DNA from: Eurosta solidaginis
Lineage: Eukaryota; Arthropoda; Insecta; Diptera; Tephritidae
Assembly: GCF_040869045.1 (NCBI RefSeq)
Contig: NC_090322.1
Coordinates: forward strand, 276,484,662 to 276,548,661
Length of the DNA stretch: 64,000 bases
Direction of reading: 5' to 3'
Shown: positions 11,206-23,629 of the stretch, piece by piece
Numbering within the stretch: the stretch's first letter is position 1
Layout of the letters: the number at the start of each line of letters is the position of its first letter
Notes under the pieces: model-generated
The model's database searches: none
Seen by the model: only the letters and a program-made list of their open reading frames with translations
What the model was told of the DNA's origin: nothing
Made by a program: the position numbers and the translations under genes

Positions 11206-13024
11206 TATACTCAGTTGAGCTTAGCTCACAGAGTATATTAACTTTGATTGGATAACGGTTGGTTGTACATATATAAAGGAATCGAGATAGATATAGACTT
11301 CCATATATCAAAATCATCAGTATCGAAAAAAAATTTGATTGAGCCATGTCCGTCCGTCCGTCCGTCCGTTGACACGTTAACTTGAGTAAATTTTGAGGTA
11401 TATTGATGAAATTTGGTATGTAGGTTCCTTGGCACTTATCTCAGATCGCTATTTAAAATGAACGATATCGGACTATAACCACGCCCACTTTTTCAATAAC
11501 GAAAATTTCGAAAAACCGAAAATGTGCGATAATTCATTACCAAAGACGGATAAAGTGATGAAACTTGGTAGGTGAGTTGAACTTATGACGCAGAATAGAA
11601 AATTAGTAAAATTTTGGACAATGGGTGTGGCACCCCCACTTTTAAAAGACGGTAATTTAAAAGTTTTGCAAGCTGTAATTTGGCAGTCGTTGAAGATATC
11701 ATGATGAAATTTGGCAAGAACGTTACTCCTGTTACTATATGCATGCTTAATAAAAATTAGCAACATCGCAGAACGACAACGCCCACTTTAAAAAAAATTT
11801 TTTTTAAAGCAAATTTTAACAAAAAATTTAATATCTTTTCAGTATATAAGTAAATTATGTCAACATCCAACTCCAGTAATGATACGGTGCAACAAAGTAC
11901 AAAAACAAAAGAAAGTTTCAAAATGGGCGTGGATCCGCCCGTTTTCATTTAATTTGTCTAGGATAATTTGATTGCCATAAGTCGAACAAAAATTTACCAA
12001 TCCTTGTGAAATTTGGTAGGGGCTTAGATTCTAGGACGATAACTGTTGAATGTGAAAAAGGGCGAAATCGGTTGAAGCCACGCCCAGTTTTTATACACAG
12101 TCTACCGTCTGTCCTTCCGCTCGGCCGTTAACACGATAACTTGAGCAAAAATTGATATATCTTTATTAAACTTAGTTCACGCACTTATCTGAACTCACTT
12201 TGTATTGGTATAAAAAATGGTCGAAATCCGATTACGACCACGCCCACTTTTTCGATATCGAATATTACGAAAAATTCAAAAAATGACATAATTCTATACG
12301 GAATACGAAAAAGGGATGAAACATGGTAATTGGATTGGTTTATTGATGCAAAATATAACTTTAGGAAAAAACTTTGTAAAATGGGTGTGACACCTACCAT
12401 ATTAAGTAGAAGAAAATGAAAAAGTTCTGCAGGGCGAAATCAAAAGCCCTTGGAATCTTGGCAGGAATACTGTTCGTGGTATTACATATATAAATAAATT
12501 GGCGGTATCCGACAGATGATGTTCTGGGTCACCCTGGTCCACATTTTTGTCGATATCTCGAAAATGCCTTCACATATACAACTAAGGGCCCCTCCCTTTT
12601 AAAACCCTCATTAATACCTTTAATTTGATACCCATTTCGTACAATCACATTCTAGAGTAACCCATGGTCCACCTTATGGCGATTTCTGGAAAAGGCGTCC
12701 ACCTATAGAAATAAGGCCATTCCCTTTTAAAATACTTATTACCACCTTTCGTTTGATACCCAAATTGTACAAACGCATTCTAGAATCTCCCCTGATCCAC
12801 TTTTATAACGATATCTCGAAAAGGCGTCCACCTATAGAACTATGGCCCACTCCCTCTTAAAATACTCTTTAATACCATCCATTTGATACACATGTCATAC
12901 AAATACATTCCAGTGTTTCCCTCGGTTCATTTTCCTGCATGGTTATTTTCCCTTATGTTGTCACCATAGATCTCAACTGAGTATGTAATGTTCGGTTACA
13001 CCCGAACTTAACCTTCTTTACTTG
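11206..13024 (+). mobile_element. Helentron-like non-autonomous element (HINE), copy A, 1.82 kb
   Basis: The left end is TATACTCAGTTGAG and the right end contains the inverse, CTCAACTGAGTAT. These are subterminal inverted repeats. The right end continues with the hairpin GTTCGGTTACACCCGAAC and finishes in TTTACTTG. Both flanks are T-rich, and I see no target duplication. Inside are (CCGT)n at about 11350, a core of ~150-bp units each carrying a CGCCCAC box, and about four 129-130-bp repeats (12530-12930) containing GTCCAC and GATACCCAT words. No protein is encoded. The structure fits Helentron/DINE-1 elements as described in Drosophila, but the family name is inference. Confidence 0.7.
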
Positions 13025-13173
13025 TTATAATTCTTTTTTTTATCAATTTTAAACAAATATACCTGAGGGCCTTCCCCACAAGATTCAACTTTTTGGATTT
13101 GAAAGCTTTCAAGAAGACCAATTTCGATACAAACAAATGTTGCTTTAAAACAACAAAAATAAATTTAAATTAC

Positions 13174-13319
13174 CTGCTTGAGTGATTTGGTTCATGCGCA
13201 AACGGCTCGGCATAAATGTTACGCACTGGCGGTACACGTCGGGGCAACGGAGGCGGCACCGGATTATAGCCATCCATGATCGTATCACAATCGGAGTATT
13301 TCATTGATTTCATAGTCAT
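13174..13319 (-). CDS. First coding exon of an unidentified gene (proline-rich N-terminus)
   Basis: On the minus strand the ATG at 13319-13317, in the context CATCAAAATG (a good fly start), opens 48 codons plus two bases. They end at 13174 in CAAGCAG, directly followed by the donor GTAATT. The peptide begins [19 protein letters not shown] and continues [20 protein letters not shown], a PxxP/PPLPxR segment of the kind that binds SH3 domains. Codon use and the phase-2 exit at a consensus donor argue for a real exon. Without splicing the frame stops at once (TAA in the donor). The next exon must lie to the left and I could not find it in the window, so a long intron filled with repeats is likely. 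The three internal ATGs at codons 1, 3 and 6 leave the exact start open. I cannot name the gene. Confidence 0.65.
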
Positions 13320-13870
13320 TTTGATGTTATTGTTTTTTTTTACCTACGAGCTTTTTTTACACTTATTTTTTTAATTTTTATTTCGTTTCTTTTTCGGGAA
13401 TGTTTTTGTTTGTTTTTTTTTTTCTTTTTCGTATCACGCACCCGCGTCGTATGTCGTATTTAAAATTATTTCAATTAATTTTCATATTATTTTATCTGTG
13501 TTGGCGGTTTTCGCTTACATTTGTTGTAGTTGCTTTATTTTAATTCTTACTTATGGCAGCATTAATTTGTTGTGAAAGAGTGAATCGTGTTAATAATAAA
13601 TTTGCCTTACAATTATTGTCTCTTCCTTCTCCGCCTTTACGATTTACGCATATTGCTTTTTCGCTTACGTTCGCCTTTTATTATGATAATTAAAATAAGT
13701 TTTCGTTTGTTTCGCGATTTGATTTTCCACTTTTTTGTTGCTTTATCTTTTAATGCTTGCTTATTTCACTGGGAAATAGTTCGCATAAATTTTGCTGACG
13801 CTGAGCGCACCGACGAGGAGCATTTAAAAGCGGAAAATTCCTAAATCTGCGTACGGAGCAGCTAAGGAAC
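13320..13870 (-). other. Probable 5' UTR upstream of the 13.2-kb exon
   Basis: Read on the minus strand, the region is A-rich with AAACAAACGAAAAC and AAGCAACTACAACAAATG words, typical of fly leaders. It has a CpG-richer patch near 13795-13825. No acceptor immediately precedes the ATG, so the leader appears contiguous. I did not find a convincing TATA/initiator pair, so the start site is undefined. Confidence 0.3.
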
Positions 13871-15875
13871 GCAGGAGTGTGTGTGTGCGTGTTAATTATG
13901 CACGTCACATTCAAACACACGTATGTATATATGTGTGTGTATGTGTCAAGCGAATGGCATTTTCCGCACGTGTTGCACTTTGAATTTAAATATTTTGTTT
14001 TTTGGTTTTCTGCGTTTTTTTTTACCAATCCCTCACCTCTGCCTCACCACACATTTCTCAGCGTTTGGATAGCAATTTCTGCGTCGGCGTGATATCCATC
14101 TGCAAACGAAAAAAGCGCATAAATGCTTCTGTGTTTGTGTGTGTGTTTGCACAAGTGAATGTCAACCGACGCTTTGATGCATTTCGATTTAATTGATTTA
14201 AGTGTTGGTGTGGGTGTGCATGCTTACGCACACTTATGCAATCGTGTGTTCGAAATGGCGTAAATATATTTTTGTAGTGATGTTTTATTGATCCTAAAAA
14301 TAAAACAACTCAAGCAACTAATCCGGACATTTTTCATTTTTGGCCTAGAAAGAAAGATAATCAAAATATGCTTTTGTTTAATAGAATTAATTTTATATCA
14401 GTGTATGTATGTACGTATGTGTGTGTAAATGTGTTTGTTTCTTCGCTCGCTTTTCGAATGCTGAATGCTGAATGTTGAACACCGCCTTATCTTCACCATC
14501 GCTTTGCACCAACCAGACAATGAAATATACAAATCAGGCATTCCCTTGGCTAAGGTGTGCCATAACGCCAATAGCGACCACCAACGGTTAAGCCAGCTAA
14601 ATAGTCATATTGTTTGTTCTCAAGCAGACTTTTGTTACTGTGTTAGTGTGAACAACACACGCTTAATAATAAATGCTAATCAACACCTTCATTTATACAA
14701 AAAATATCTCGTTTTTTTACTTTCCGTTAAGCAAAAGGTAATCGAAACCCCAGTTCAATTAAATTGATATGAATGTGGTATTGAAAAATTCAAACAAATT
14801 CCCGATTGCGGGTTACAGCTTTTTGAATGTAGCGTGAATTTTGCTACGTCATACACCCATAAAAGCGACTAATAAACTTTAAATTTTTGTTTAAATGAAG
14901 GCAAGTTTTAAAGTACTTACAAAAAAAATTAAAACAATTCCTTTTTTTGTAAAATATATGAATTTCCAACTAAAATATTTATTAATTGAATTTATTTGGA
15001 GCGGCAGGCGGATGATTAATGAATAAATATATGTATATTTGTATGTTTGTACATTAGAGTGGCCGAGAAAACTCAGACTCAAGATATTTTACTTGTGACC
15101 ATGCCCAAAGTTTTTAAAATCCAATGCACAAAATTGGTAGTAAGGTTTGTTGAGTACTGATATTATTTTCCATGTATTGCGTTTTTGTTGCTACTTTTCA
15201 GTTTGAGTTTTCTCTTTTGTAAATAATGAACAATAAATTTTCCCAAGGAATTACACAAACTATTAACGACGTTTTGTTGATTATTTACCAAAAAAAATAA
15301 AGCATCACTTTTTTCTAGTCTCCCTAATGTGGGCGTGTTTGGTTTTAATAGCCAACATCAAGGCGGTTTGGGCTTTTGATCAACTGTCGCGATGACACAG
15401 CATTTAAATAGTAAAAATAAACGGCGAAAAATTGTTTCAGTCATCTGATTATTTAATAATTTTGTTTGAAAATATTGCTATTAGCTAGCTATATATTTAA
15501 TTTTTTTTTTATATTTTTATGAGCTTTCGCATCGCACTGCTCCATCAGCCTTTTGAAAAACTCAAGCTTATTTATAACACTCAATTTTTTGTTTTAGTAG
15601 TGCGAAAATGATTTCAAAAGGGTTGCGAAATTATCCCAAAATTTGTTGCAAAACATTACGGAATTCCCCTTCCCAGTGGGTGGAACTGCCCTCTTTTTTT
15701 AATTCCTACACCTTCATCTATTTGACTCTTCATAAGCATTTTAATAACTTCTAAGCCAGTTGTATCCTCTTGAAATATCCTTCTCGTTACAACAAACAAT
15801 GAAAGAACCGACCGTTAAAACGACTACAGAGCTCAAAAGGACATCAGAAGGGAACGGTTGTAAAGTCAAAATAAT
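13871..15875. other. Non-coding DNA with TG/TATG simple repeats
   Basis: Short GT-rich runs occur at 13876-13892, 13920-13946, 14137-14152 and 14402-14430. The rest is AT-rich with no recognisable gene or element. If the 13.2-kb exon is a first exon, this is promoter-proximal flank or leader. Confidence 0.4.
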
Positions 15876-16250
15876 GGCGGCGACCGTGGTGTGATGGTAG
15901 CGTGCTCCGCCTACCACACCGAATGCCCTGGGTTCACACCCCGGACAAAGCAACATCAAAATTTTAGAAATAAGGGTTTTCAATTAGAAGAAAATTTTTC
16001 TAAGCGGGGTCGCCCCGCGGCAGTGTTTGGCAAGCACTCCGAGTGTATTTCTGCAATGAAAAGCTCTCAGTGAAAACTCATCTGCCTCACAGATGCCGCT
16101 CGGAGTCGGCATAGAACAAATAGGTCCCGTCCCGCCAATTTGTAGGAAAAATTAAAAAAAAGGAGCACGACGTAAATTGGAAGAGAAGTCCGGCCTAAAA
16201 TATCTTCGGAGGTTATCGCGCCTTACATTTGTTTTTTTATTTTTATTTAA
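15876..16250 (+). mobile_element. tRNA-derived SINE, second full-length copy
   Basis: It has the same layout as the copy at 9.4 kb: TGGTGTGATGG and GGTTCACACCCCGG boxes in the head, the TTTGGCAAGCACTCCGAG and CTCGGAGTCGGCAT body words, an A-rich linker near 16150, and a TTTTTATTTTTATTT end. It keeps an extra GTGAAAACTCATCTGCCTC segment missing from the first copy. Flanking duplications are not convincing. Confidence 0.85.
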
Positions 16251-16292
16251 TGGCATATTAATTTTAAAACTGTATGTGAAAACAACCAAAAA

Positions 16293-17190
16293 CAAGTCAG
16301 GAAGGCTAAGTTCGGGTGTAACCGAACATTACATCCTCACCTGAGAGCTTAACAAGTTTATAACATGTTTAGCAGTGGCAACACTGCTTTAAAGGCTATT
16401 TTTTGCGATTCAACTGTGATAAATTCATGGCTGAGCTTCTCCTTTAATTTAGGTGGAGCTACTTTCCAATTTTTATATTCAGCATGTACTTGTACAGAAG
16501 CGTATCGTTACATTTAAATAACGGTATTACGTAATGGCATAAAGAAATCGAGATAGATATATACTTCCATATAAAAAAATTATCATTGACTGAGGAATGT
16601 CCGCCCGTTAGCACGATAACTTCAATAAAAATTAGATAGTATTGCAAATAGGCGAAATCGTACTACAACCACGCCCGCTTTTATGACATTGAAATTTCGG
16701 ATGTAGATTGTCTTTGCTATTGTATATACACTCAAAGAAAACTAACGGAATTGGTTTGGCGAACACGCCTACTCTGAACAAAAATTTCTATTTCGAAAAT
16801 TGGAATAAATGTGATAAATCATCGCACTGTATTGAAAATGTTCGAAATCATATAATAATAGCGCCTATTTTTCGATTCCGAAAATATGGAAAAAAAAAAT
16901 GGAGCAATGATTTAGTAAATACAGGCAAAGTAACGAACGGGTGGATTAATTTAATACCGCAAAATAAAAGTTTGGTAAAATTTTGAAAAATGGGCGTGGC
17001 ACTGCCCGCATTTAGAAGAAGAAAACTTTAAAGATTCGCCAGCCATTATTAATCCTTGAGAATTTGCAGAATTGTGGTTCGTTGTATTAGATATATTTAG
17101 ATCGGAAGGAAATTCGTTAACGACCACGCCGACTTTTTTGTTTGAATTGCTTAAATCTTTAGCTATCACAAAATTGGCTATATATTTATG
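16293..17190 (+). mobile_element. HINE copy B, rearranged and truncated
   Basis: The left edge is the family's hairpin end in reverse orientation (CAAGTCAGGAAGGCTAAG, then TTCGGGTGTAACCGAA). The interior reads in the opposite sense, with GAAATCGAGATAGATATA and then GTTAGCACGATAACTTC, followed by CACGCCCGC and GGGCGTGGCACTGCC boxes. The 129-bp array and the right end are missing, and the copy fades out near 17190. It is either a recombinant or a divergent subfamily. Confidence 0.55.
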
Positions 17191-17688
17191 ACATATGTAT
17201 ACCTAAATTACAATTATATATATGTAAGCGCAAATTGAGATATTTAAACCAAAATTTTAAATGGTACTGGTCCGCTCCTTTTTATTAGGCCCTTCACAAT
17301 ACTCCCAATACCAACGTCAAACATAAAGCGGTCCATTTCAACGAGATTGTGTAAGACAAGCGTTTCTAACTAGTCTATAGCTCCTCACGGAAGATGATAT
17401 TTGCGTATATACATGTATCCTTAATATATATACGATGCAGCAGGCTAAGTACAATGACCAGTTTCGCCGGAGCCCAGACTTCCTTAATAGGTATTTTGAT
17501 ATTTCAATGAGGCGGGCAGGAAGACACTTAAATGATTGGCCCAACCATTTCGAGGGGCGTAGACGTTTTGAAAGAACTTATTTGCGGTATTTTCCATGTA
17601 ACCAAACCATGGGCCTAAGATGGCACCCCGATTGCCGGCTACGTGGCTGTGTTGCAAGTCATGTGCTCATAAAAAATTTAAGCAAAAA
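17191..17688. other. Unassigned segment between two HINE copies
   Basis: An open plus frame at 17435-17695 reads RRSPDFLNRYFDISMRRAGR and continues Arg-rich to a Cys/His pair. It looks less like simple sequence than its surroundings, but I do not recognise it. The frame ends inside the next HINE, so it is not an intact gene. Confidence 0.25.
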
Positions 17689-20110
17689 CAAGTAAGGAAG
17701 GTTAAGTTCGGGTGTAACCGAACATTACATACTCAGTTGAGAGCTATGGTGACAGCATAAGGGAAAATAACCATGTAGGTAAATGAACCGAGGGAAACCC
17801 TGGAATGTGTTTGTATGACATTTGTATCAAATGAAAGGCATTAAAGAGTATTTTATGAGGGAGTGGGCCATAGTTCTATAGGTAGACGCCATTTAGGGAT
17901 ATAGCCATAAAGGTGGATCAGGGTTGACTCTAGAATGCGTTTGTACGATATGGGTATCAAATTAAAGGTATTAATGAGGGTTTTAAAAGGGAGTGGTGGT
18001 TGTTGTATAGGTTGTCGCATTTTCGAAATATCGCCATAAAGGTGGACCAGGGGTGACTCTAGAATTTGTTTGTACAATATGGGTATCAAAAGAAAGGTGT
18101 TAATGAGTATTTTAAAAGGGAGTAATCCTTAGTTACATAGGTGGACGCCGTTTCGAGATATCGCCATAAAGGTGGACCAGGGGTGACTCTAGAATTTGTT
18201 TGTACAATATGGGTATCAAAAGAAAGGTGTTAATGAGTATTTTAAAAGGGAGTAATCCTTAGTTCCATAGGTGGACGCCGTTTCGAGATATCGCCACAAA
18301 GGTGGAATAGGGGTGAACCTAGAATTCGTTTGTACAATATGGGCATCAAACGAATTATGTTAATGAGTATTTTAAAAGGGAGTGGGCTTTAGTTCTATAG
18401 GTGGATGCCGTTTCGAAATATCGCCATAAAGGGGGACCAGGGTTGACTCTAGAATGTGCTTGTACGATATGGGTATCAAATTAAAGGTATTAATGAGGGT
18501 TTTAAAAGGGAGTGGTGGTTGTTGTATAGGTGGTCGCATTTTCGAAATATCGCCATAAAGGTGGACCAGGGGTGACTCTAGAATTTGTTTGTACAATATG
18601 GGTATCAAACGAAAGGAGTTAATGAGTATTTTAAAAGGGAGTGGGCCTTGGTTCTATAGGTGGACGCTTTTTCGAGGTATCGTAATAAAGGTGGACCAGG
18701 GGTGACTCTAGACTTTGTTAGTACGATATGGGTATCAAATGAAAGGTGTTAATGAGTATTTTTAAAAGGAGTGGTTGTAGTTGTATATGTGAAGTCGTTT
18801 TTCAGATATCGACCAAAATATGGACCAGGGTGACCCAGAACATCATCTGTTGGATACCGCTAATTTATTTATATATGTAATACCTGCCAAGATTTTAAGG
18901 GTTTTTTATTTCGCCCTGCAGAACTTTTTCATTTTCTTCTACTTAATATGGTAGGTGTCACAACCATTTTATAAAGTTTTTTCTAAAGTTATATTTCGCG
19001 TCAATAAAACAATCCAATTACCTTACCATATTTCATCCCTTTTTTCGTATTTGGTATATAATTATGGCATTTTTTTCATTTTTCGTAATTTTCGATATCG
19101 AAAAAGTGGGCGTGATCATAGTCGGATTTCGTTCATTTTTCATACCAAGATAAAGTGAGTTCAAGTAAGCACGTGAACTAAGTTCATTAAAGATATGTCG
19201 ATTTTTGCTCAAGTTATCGTGTTAACGGCCATGCGGAAGGACAGACGGACGACTGTGTATAAAAACTGGGCGTGGCATCAACCGATTTCACAGAAAAGAG
19301 TTAACGTCATAAACTCTATGCCCCTACCAAATTTCACAAGGATTGGTAAAAGTTTTGTCGACTTATGGCATTAAAAGTATCCTAGACAAATTAAATGAAA
19401 AAGGGCGGAGCCACGCCCATTTTGAAATTTTCTTTTATTTTTGTATTTTGTTGCACTATATCATTACTGGAGTTGAATGTTGACATAATTTACTTATATA
19501 CTCTAAAGATATTAAATCTTTTGTTAAAATTTTACTTTAAAAAAAATTTTGCTAATTTTTATTAAGCGTACATACAGTAATAGGAGTAACGTTCCTGCCA
19601 AATTTCATCATGATATCTTCAACGACAGCCAAATTACAGCTTGCAAAATTTTAAATTACTTTCTTTTAAAAGTGGGCGGTGCCACGCCCATTGTCCAAAA
19701 TTTTACTAATTTTCTATTCTGCGTCATAAGTTCAACTCATCTACCAAGTTTCGTCGCTTTATCTCTCTTTTGTAATGAATTATCGCAATTTTTCGGTTTT
19801 TCGAAATTTTCGATACCAAAAAAGTGGGCGTGGTTATAGTCCGATATCGTTCATTTTAAATAGCGATCTGAGATGAGTGCTCAGAAGCCCACATACCAAA
19901 TTTCATCAAGATACCTCAAAATTTACTCAAGTTATCGTGTTAACGGACGGCCGGACGGACGGACGGACATGGCTCAATCAAATTTTTTTTCGATCCTGAT
20001 TATTTTGATATATGGAAGTCTATATCTATCTCGATTCCTTTATATATGTACAACCAACCGTTATCCAATCAAACTTAATATACTCTGTGAGCTCTGCTCA
20101 ACTGAGTATA
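17689..20110 (-). mobile_element. HINE copy C, longest copy, 2.42 kb
   Basis: It lies in reverse orientation. It begins CAAGTAAGGAAGGTTAAG with hairpin TTCGGGTGTAACCGAA and ATACTCAGTTGAGAGC, and ends GCTCAACTGAGTATA at 20110, so both subterminal repeats are present. The tandem array next to the hairpin end holds eight 129-130-bp units. Beyond it lie the ~150-bp core units with GGGCGTGG boxes. The (CGGA)n/(GGAC)n run at 19945-19970 mirrors the CCGT run of copy A. Frames such as 17853-18089 and 18372-18608 are translations of the tandem repeat, not genes. Confidence 0.75.
17790..18845 (-). repeat. 129-130-bp tandem array, eight units
   Basis: The GGTGGA word (or its variant) falls at 17912, 18041, 18171, 18301, 18431, 18560, 18690 and about 18819, giving spacings of 129 or 130. 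The units at 18041 and 18171 are almost identical. The units at 17912 and 18431 share a variant block (GAGGGTTTTAAAAGGGAG), so duplications of different ages are layered. Confidence 0.9.
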
Positions 20111-23100
20111 AAAACAACAACATAACATAAATATGCGCTACACCAAATATTAATTTCTTCTTCCTCGCTTGAAATGCTTGGAGCTCAACTTTGTACAGAG
20201 AAAACCATAATGCGCAACTAAAAACCAATGGAGTACATGAAGTAAAACAATTCCCACCCAGGTTGTCAGTTACCTACAACAACAAATTGATTCTATGCTG
20301 CATCATTCTATTCGATTGGAAAACTCTAAGCGTGCGAACGGCGAAAGCACAAACACCAAAATATGCGCAAAACCAATCAATGGTAATCAGCCGTACAAGC
20401 ATAGACCTCGTAAGACACCAACCCGATTCATACAAACGTGCATGATGAAGCCTATGACCATGACGTTAACAATTTCTGCACCACTAGACGATTCCATAAT
20501 GTAATTGAATAGTTAATGCATTGTTGGCTCTTCTCTGGCGAAGCTGTGGCTTCGTTCTCGGTGGATTATGACGCGCTTTGGGGATTTTCCTTTCAAATTT
20601 AATTTGTGATAAAGCGAAACAAAGAGAAACGAGAAAAAATTGTGATCACAGGTAGGGGTGTTGTACTGAATTTTTATTCTACTAATTTTCAAGTCAACTT
20701 TCCACTTTTAAGCTCTGCACATTAGTAGTGGAGCGGAAAGTACTCTCTAATCTCACACATTATACTGTAATGAAATTGAAAATGTGATCCATTATTTTTT
20801 GCACTTTTTTCGACTTCTGCCTTCACATATAAGTTTGCTTTTTATTATCTGCCTTATTTATACTCGTAAGCTGACAATCGATAGAAACTTCTTCTATCAT
20901 TCAGTTTATAATATTAGTAGTTGCTTATTTCAGCCAACTCACCTACGAAAAGATTTGTTGGGGGCGAAGAGTCTTCATTCCAAATACAGTGCACTATCCC
21001 CAACTCTGATTTTCGTAATGAAACTCAAAGCAGATACACAGATGTAAAGGTAAGTTACGGTGCAACCGCGAAGTGGCATCATAAAAGTGAGACGCGCCTA
21101 ATATTATAACAAGTGGCCACTTGAGCCGAAGCAACAACAACAAAATAATTTGGAATGCAAAGCTTAACAAGAAAACCCGCAATGCGCCAGCAGTTCTTAG
21201 CCGTAGATACAAACTTTATGCCAGTCATTGCGGCCAGAAAAGCACTAAACAGACAAAGAGTACATAGGTATACTCGGACAGAACACGACGACCGCGGACA
21301 TGATCACACAAAAGCCTTTAGGGATTTCGAGAAAATAAAAAGTAAAAAATTTGTGAACAATTTGAGTGCTAGCAGGGATGCTGGTTTGTGAAAATGACGT
21401 AGACCTGCGAATGGATATTCTGGCTTTGCTACATCAAGAGCGCGGGGGTTTTTTCTCCACAAGTGCAAGACACTTGATATGGGCATGTGTGCAACAACAA
21501 CAGAATAAAGGAAAAACTGAAGTGTGTAATAAAAATCCGCAAAAACATGTGCAACATTGGCATGTAGACGCGGTCATATGAAGCCACGGTAATTGCAAAT
21601 AAAGTCTTTTGCCAATCATTTCGCTATGTCCTTAAAACCAACAGCCATCATTCCCTAAAGTCAGCGTCTGGCATTTTGTGAGGCCATTTAAAATCCATTG
21701 GGATAAATCAAAAGCATCAAGAAGATAAAACAGTACATTTGCTTGTAATGGCACAAGATTATCGACTGTAGCTGACCCGACCCAAAACAAACGCTAAGCC
21801 CACCATACGAACCCAGACAAGGCCAAAAGTTGTCAAATGCCAGAGATGGCCAAAATTATCAGACATGGCAACAAAACGACAATTCGTACAACAAACCAGT
21901 TGGTGGGCGGACAAACACCTTGTACGCGCAAACACTCATATTTGCCCCTTCACCCCTTCCTGCTTTCTACGCAAACGGAACCAAGTTGGAAAGTTATCAC
22001 TCATTAGAGAAGTCATACATCTTTAAGTCTCTGAAGTGCTTAACTATTTTACTAATGTTTTCTGTTTTTTTTTTTTAAGTTGCATCCAACACACGTTTCT
22101 AGTTATTACAAATTTATTTGTTGTTTTTCTGGCCAAACTTATGAAGCGCGTTGGGCGCGTGTTCCTCCTTACCCTACCGATCAAAAGGAAAATTTATGAA
22201 CGATTCTTGACTTTTCCGCTTCAATGCTGTTTTCTTGATTATTTATTGCACGCTTCTTCTTCTTCTGTTGTAGGTTGTATAATTGAGCAGCGAGTAACAA
22301 GTGCCGCGGATCATAAATCATGGAAGTTTATAAATATGTTTGTTCAGTGATACGAGGTTTTGCTGCCCTTCCGCCCTTAACCTCTATATATAAATCTACA
22401 CAATAGATAAATAAATCAGAAGAGAAGAATTTAAAGATACTGCAATAATCACAATAATAAAGTGTGAGGAATGCGTTCTGAATAAAAGTGGATCTAATGA
22501 TTGGATTTAGAGTATCATCTGCTATGAATATTATGATCACAAGACTTCGAAAAGGACCAAGTATAGTAGTACAAAATTATAGTTATAGCTTCTTCCTAAA
22601 ATGTCTTAGCTTAGTGTTACCTACTTCAAAAGAGATCCAAAAAGATGTTGCTTGGATTAACCACGACATAGTACTACAGATTAGAGAGATTTTGGAACAA
22701 GTTTGTGGCATTCTTTCTCAATTTTGGTTTGAGAAGTTCCTCAAAATATACAACAAAGACTAACAAGAGCACAAACCCGAAATCAGCCCCTGGACGGCAT
22801 ACAATTTAGAACCACTAACTTCTACCTGCAATCGTATCACTCAACTACACACGCCGCGATCATGTCGGAACGAAATTAAACACTGAAGCCAAACGTGTTT
22901 GTCTCCAAACCAAAATTTACAAAGGTTGACATTAAATCGTTGCAAAATAGTTATAGCTCTATGCCCTTAGGAAAAATCAAATAATTAGATTTAAGAAGGA
23001 CACTTTGTGAGGAGCTCAATATTAACAGAACCAACCACATTGGCCAACAAATACAAAGTACCAGTCAAGTTATCCCTTTATTTATATACAGTGAGCTCTT

Positions 23101-23629
23101 CAGCATGCCAGCCTATTTCAACTTTACGTGGCTGCAGTATTTCATTTGCAAATATGTGTTTTTGTTTTTTTTTTAGTTGCTGTTTGTTGTCATGTTTAAC
23201 TGCTTAGCCGAATATTTATGATCACACAAGTTCGTGGTCTTTTCAATCTCTGTACTATAAATTGGTTGCACAAAGTTGCAATACTAAGCCGTTGAACAAT
23301 GGCAACAACATTAAAAGACTCTTTGTTGTGGTAGTTAACTGCTTGTCCACAACTAAAAAAAATCGGCCTACACAAAGTTTTGAGAACTAAAAAGCGATTG
23401 TGATTTTGTGTCAACCGGTTTATTCACAAAACACATTAACCAGATTGTGCAGCAGCGCCACAAAATATTGTGCAATAACTGGGCATATGCTTCCGATGGT
23501 GGTGTTTCTTACTTTTAGGAACGCGTCGAATAAGCCTAAAAGATGTTATTCAGAAAAGTATAAAAATGGATTTAAATTAAAAATATCGCTTACAATTTTA
23601 TACAATAGTATCTCGCACGATATACAGTA
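20111..23629. other. Non-coding DNA, nothing recognised
   Basis: I found no element ends, RT motifs or phased exons. Several 60-100-codon frames occur (for example 21155-21391 and 22036-22350), but they lack domains and start or splice context. Many AACAACAAC words occur around 21100-21500. Confidence 0.4.

Noticed and set aside
11238..12400. Several 63-97-codon minus-strand frames, repeated at 19.5, 31.6-32.4 and 48.7 kb.
   Set aside because: They fall inside the HINE core and recur with it. Stops and indels differ between copies, so no coding constraint is visible.
17853..18608. Repeated peptides of the type ILESPLVHLYGDISK in several frames (also near 33.0, 49.7 and 50.0 kb).
   Set aside because: They are translations of the 129-130-bp HINE tandem array. 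The unit length shifts frame between copies, and there is no start context or conservation of the frame.
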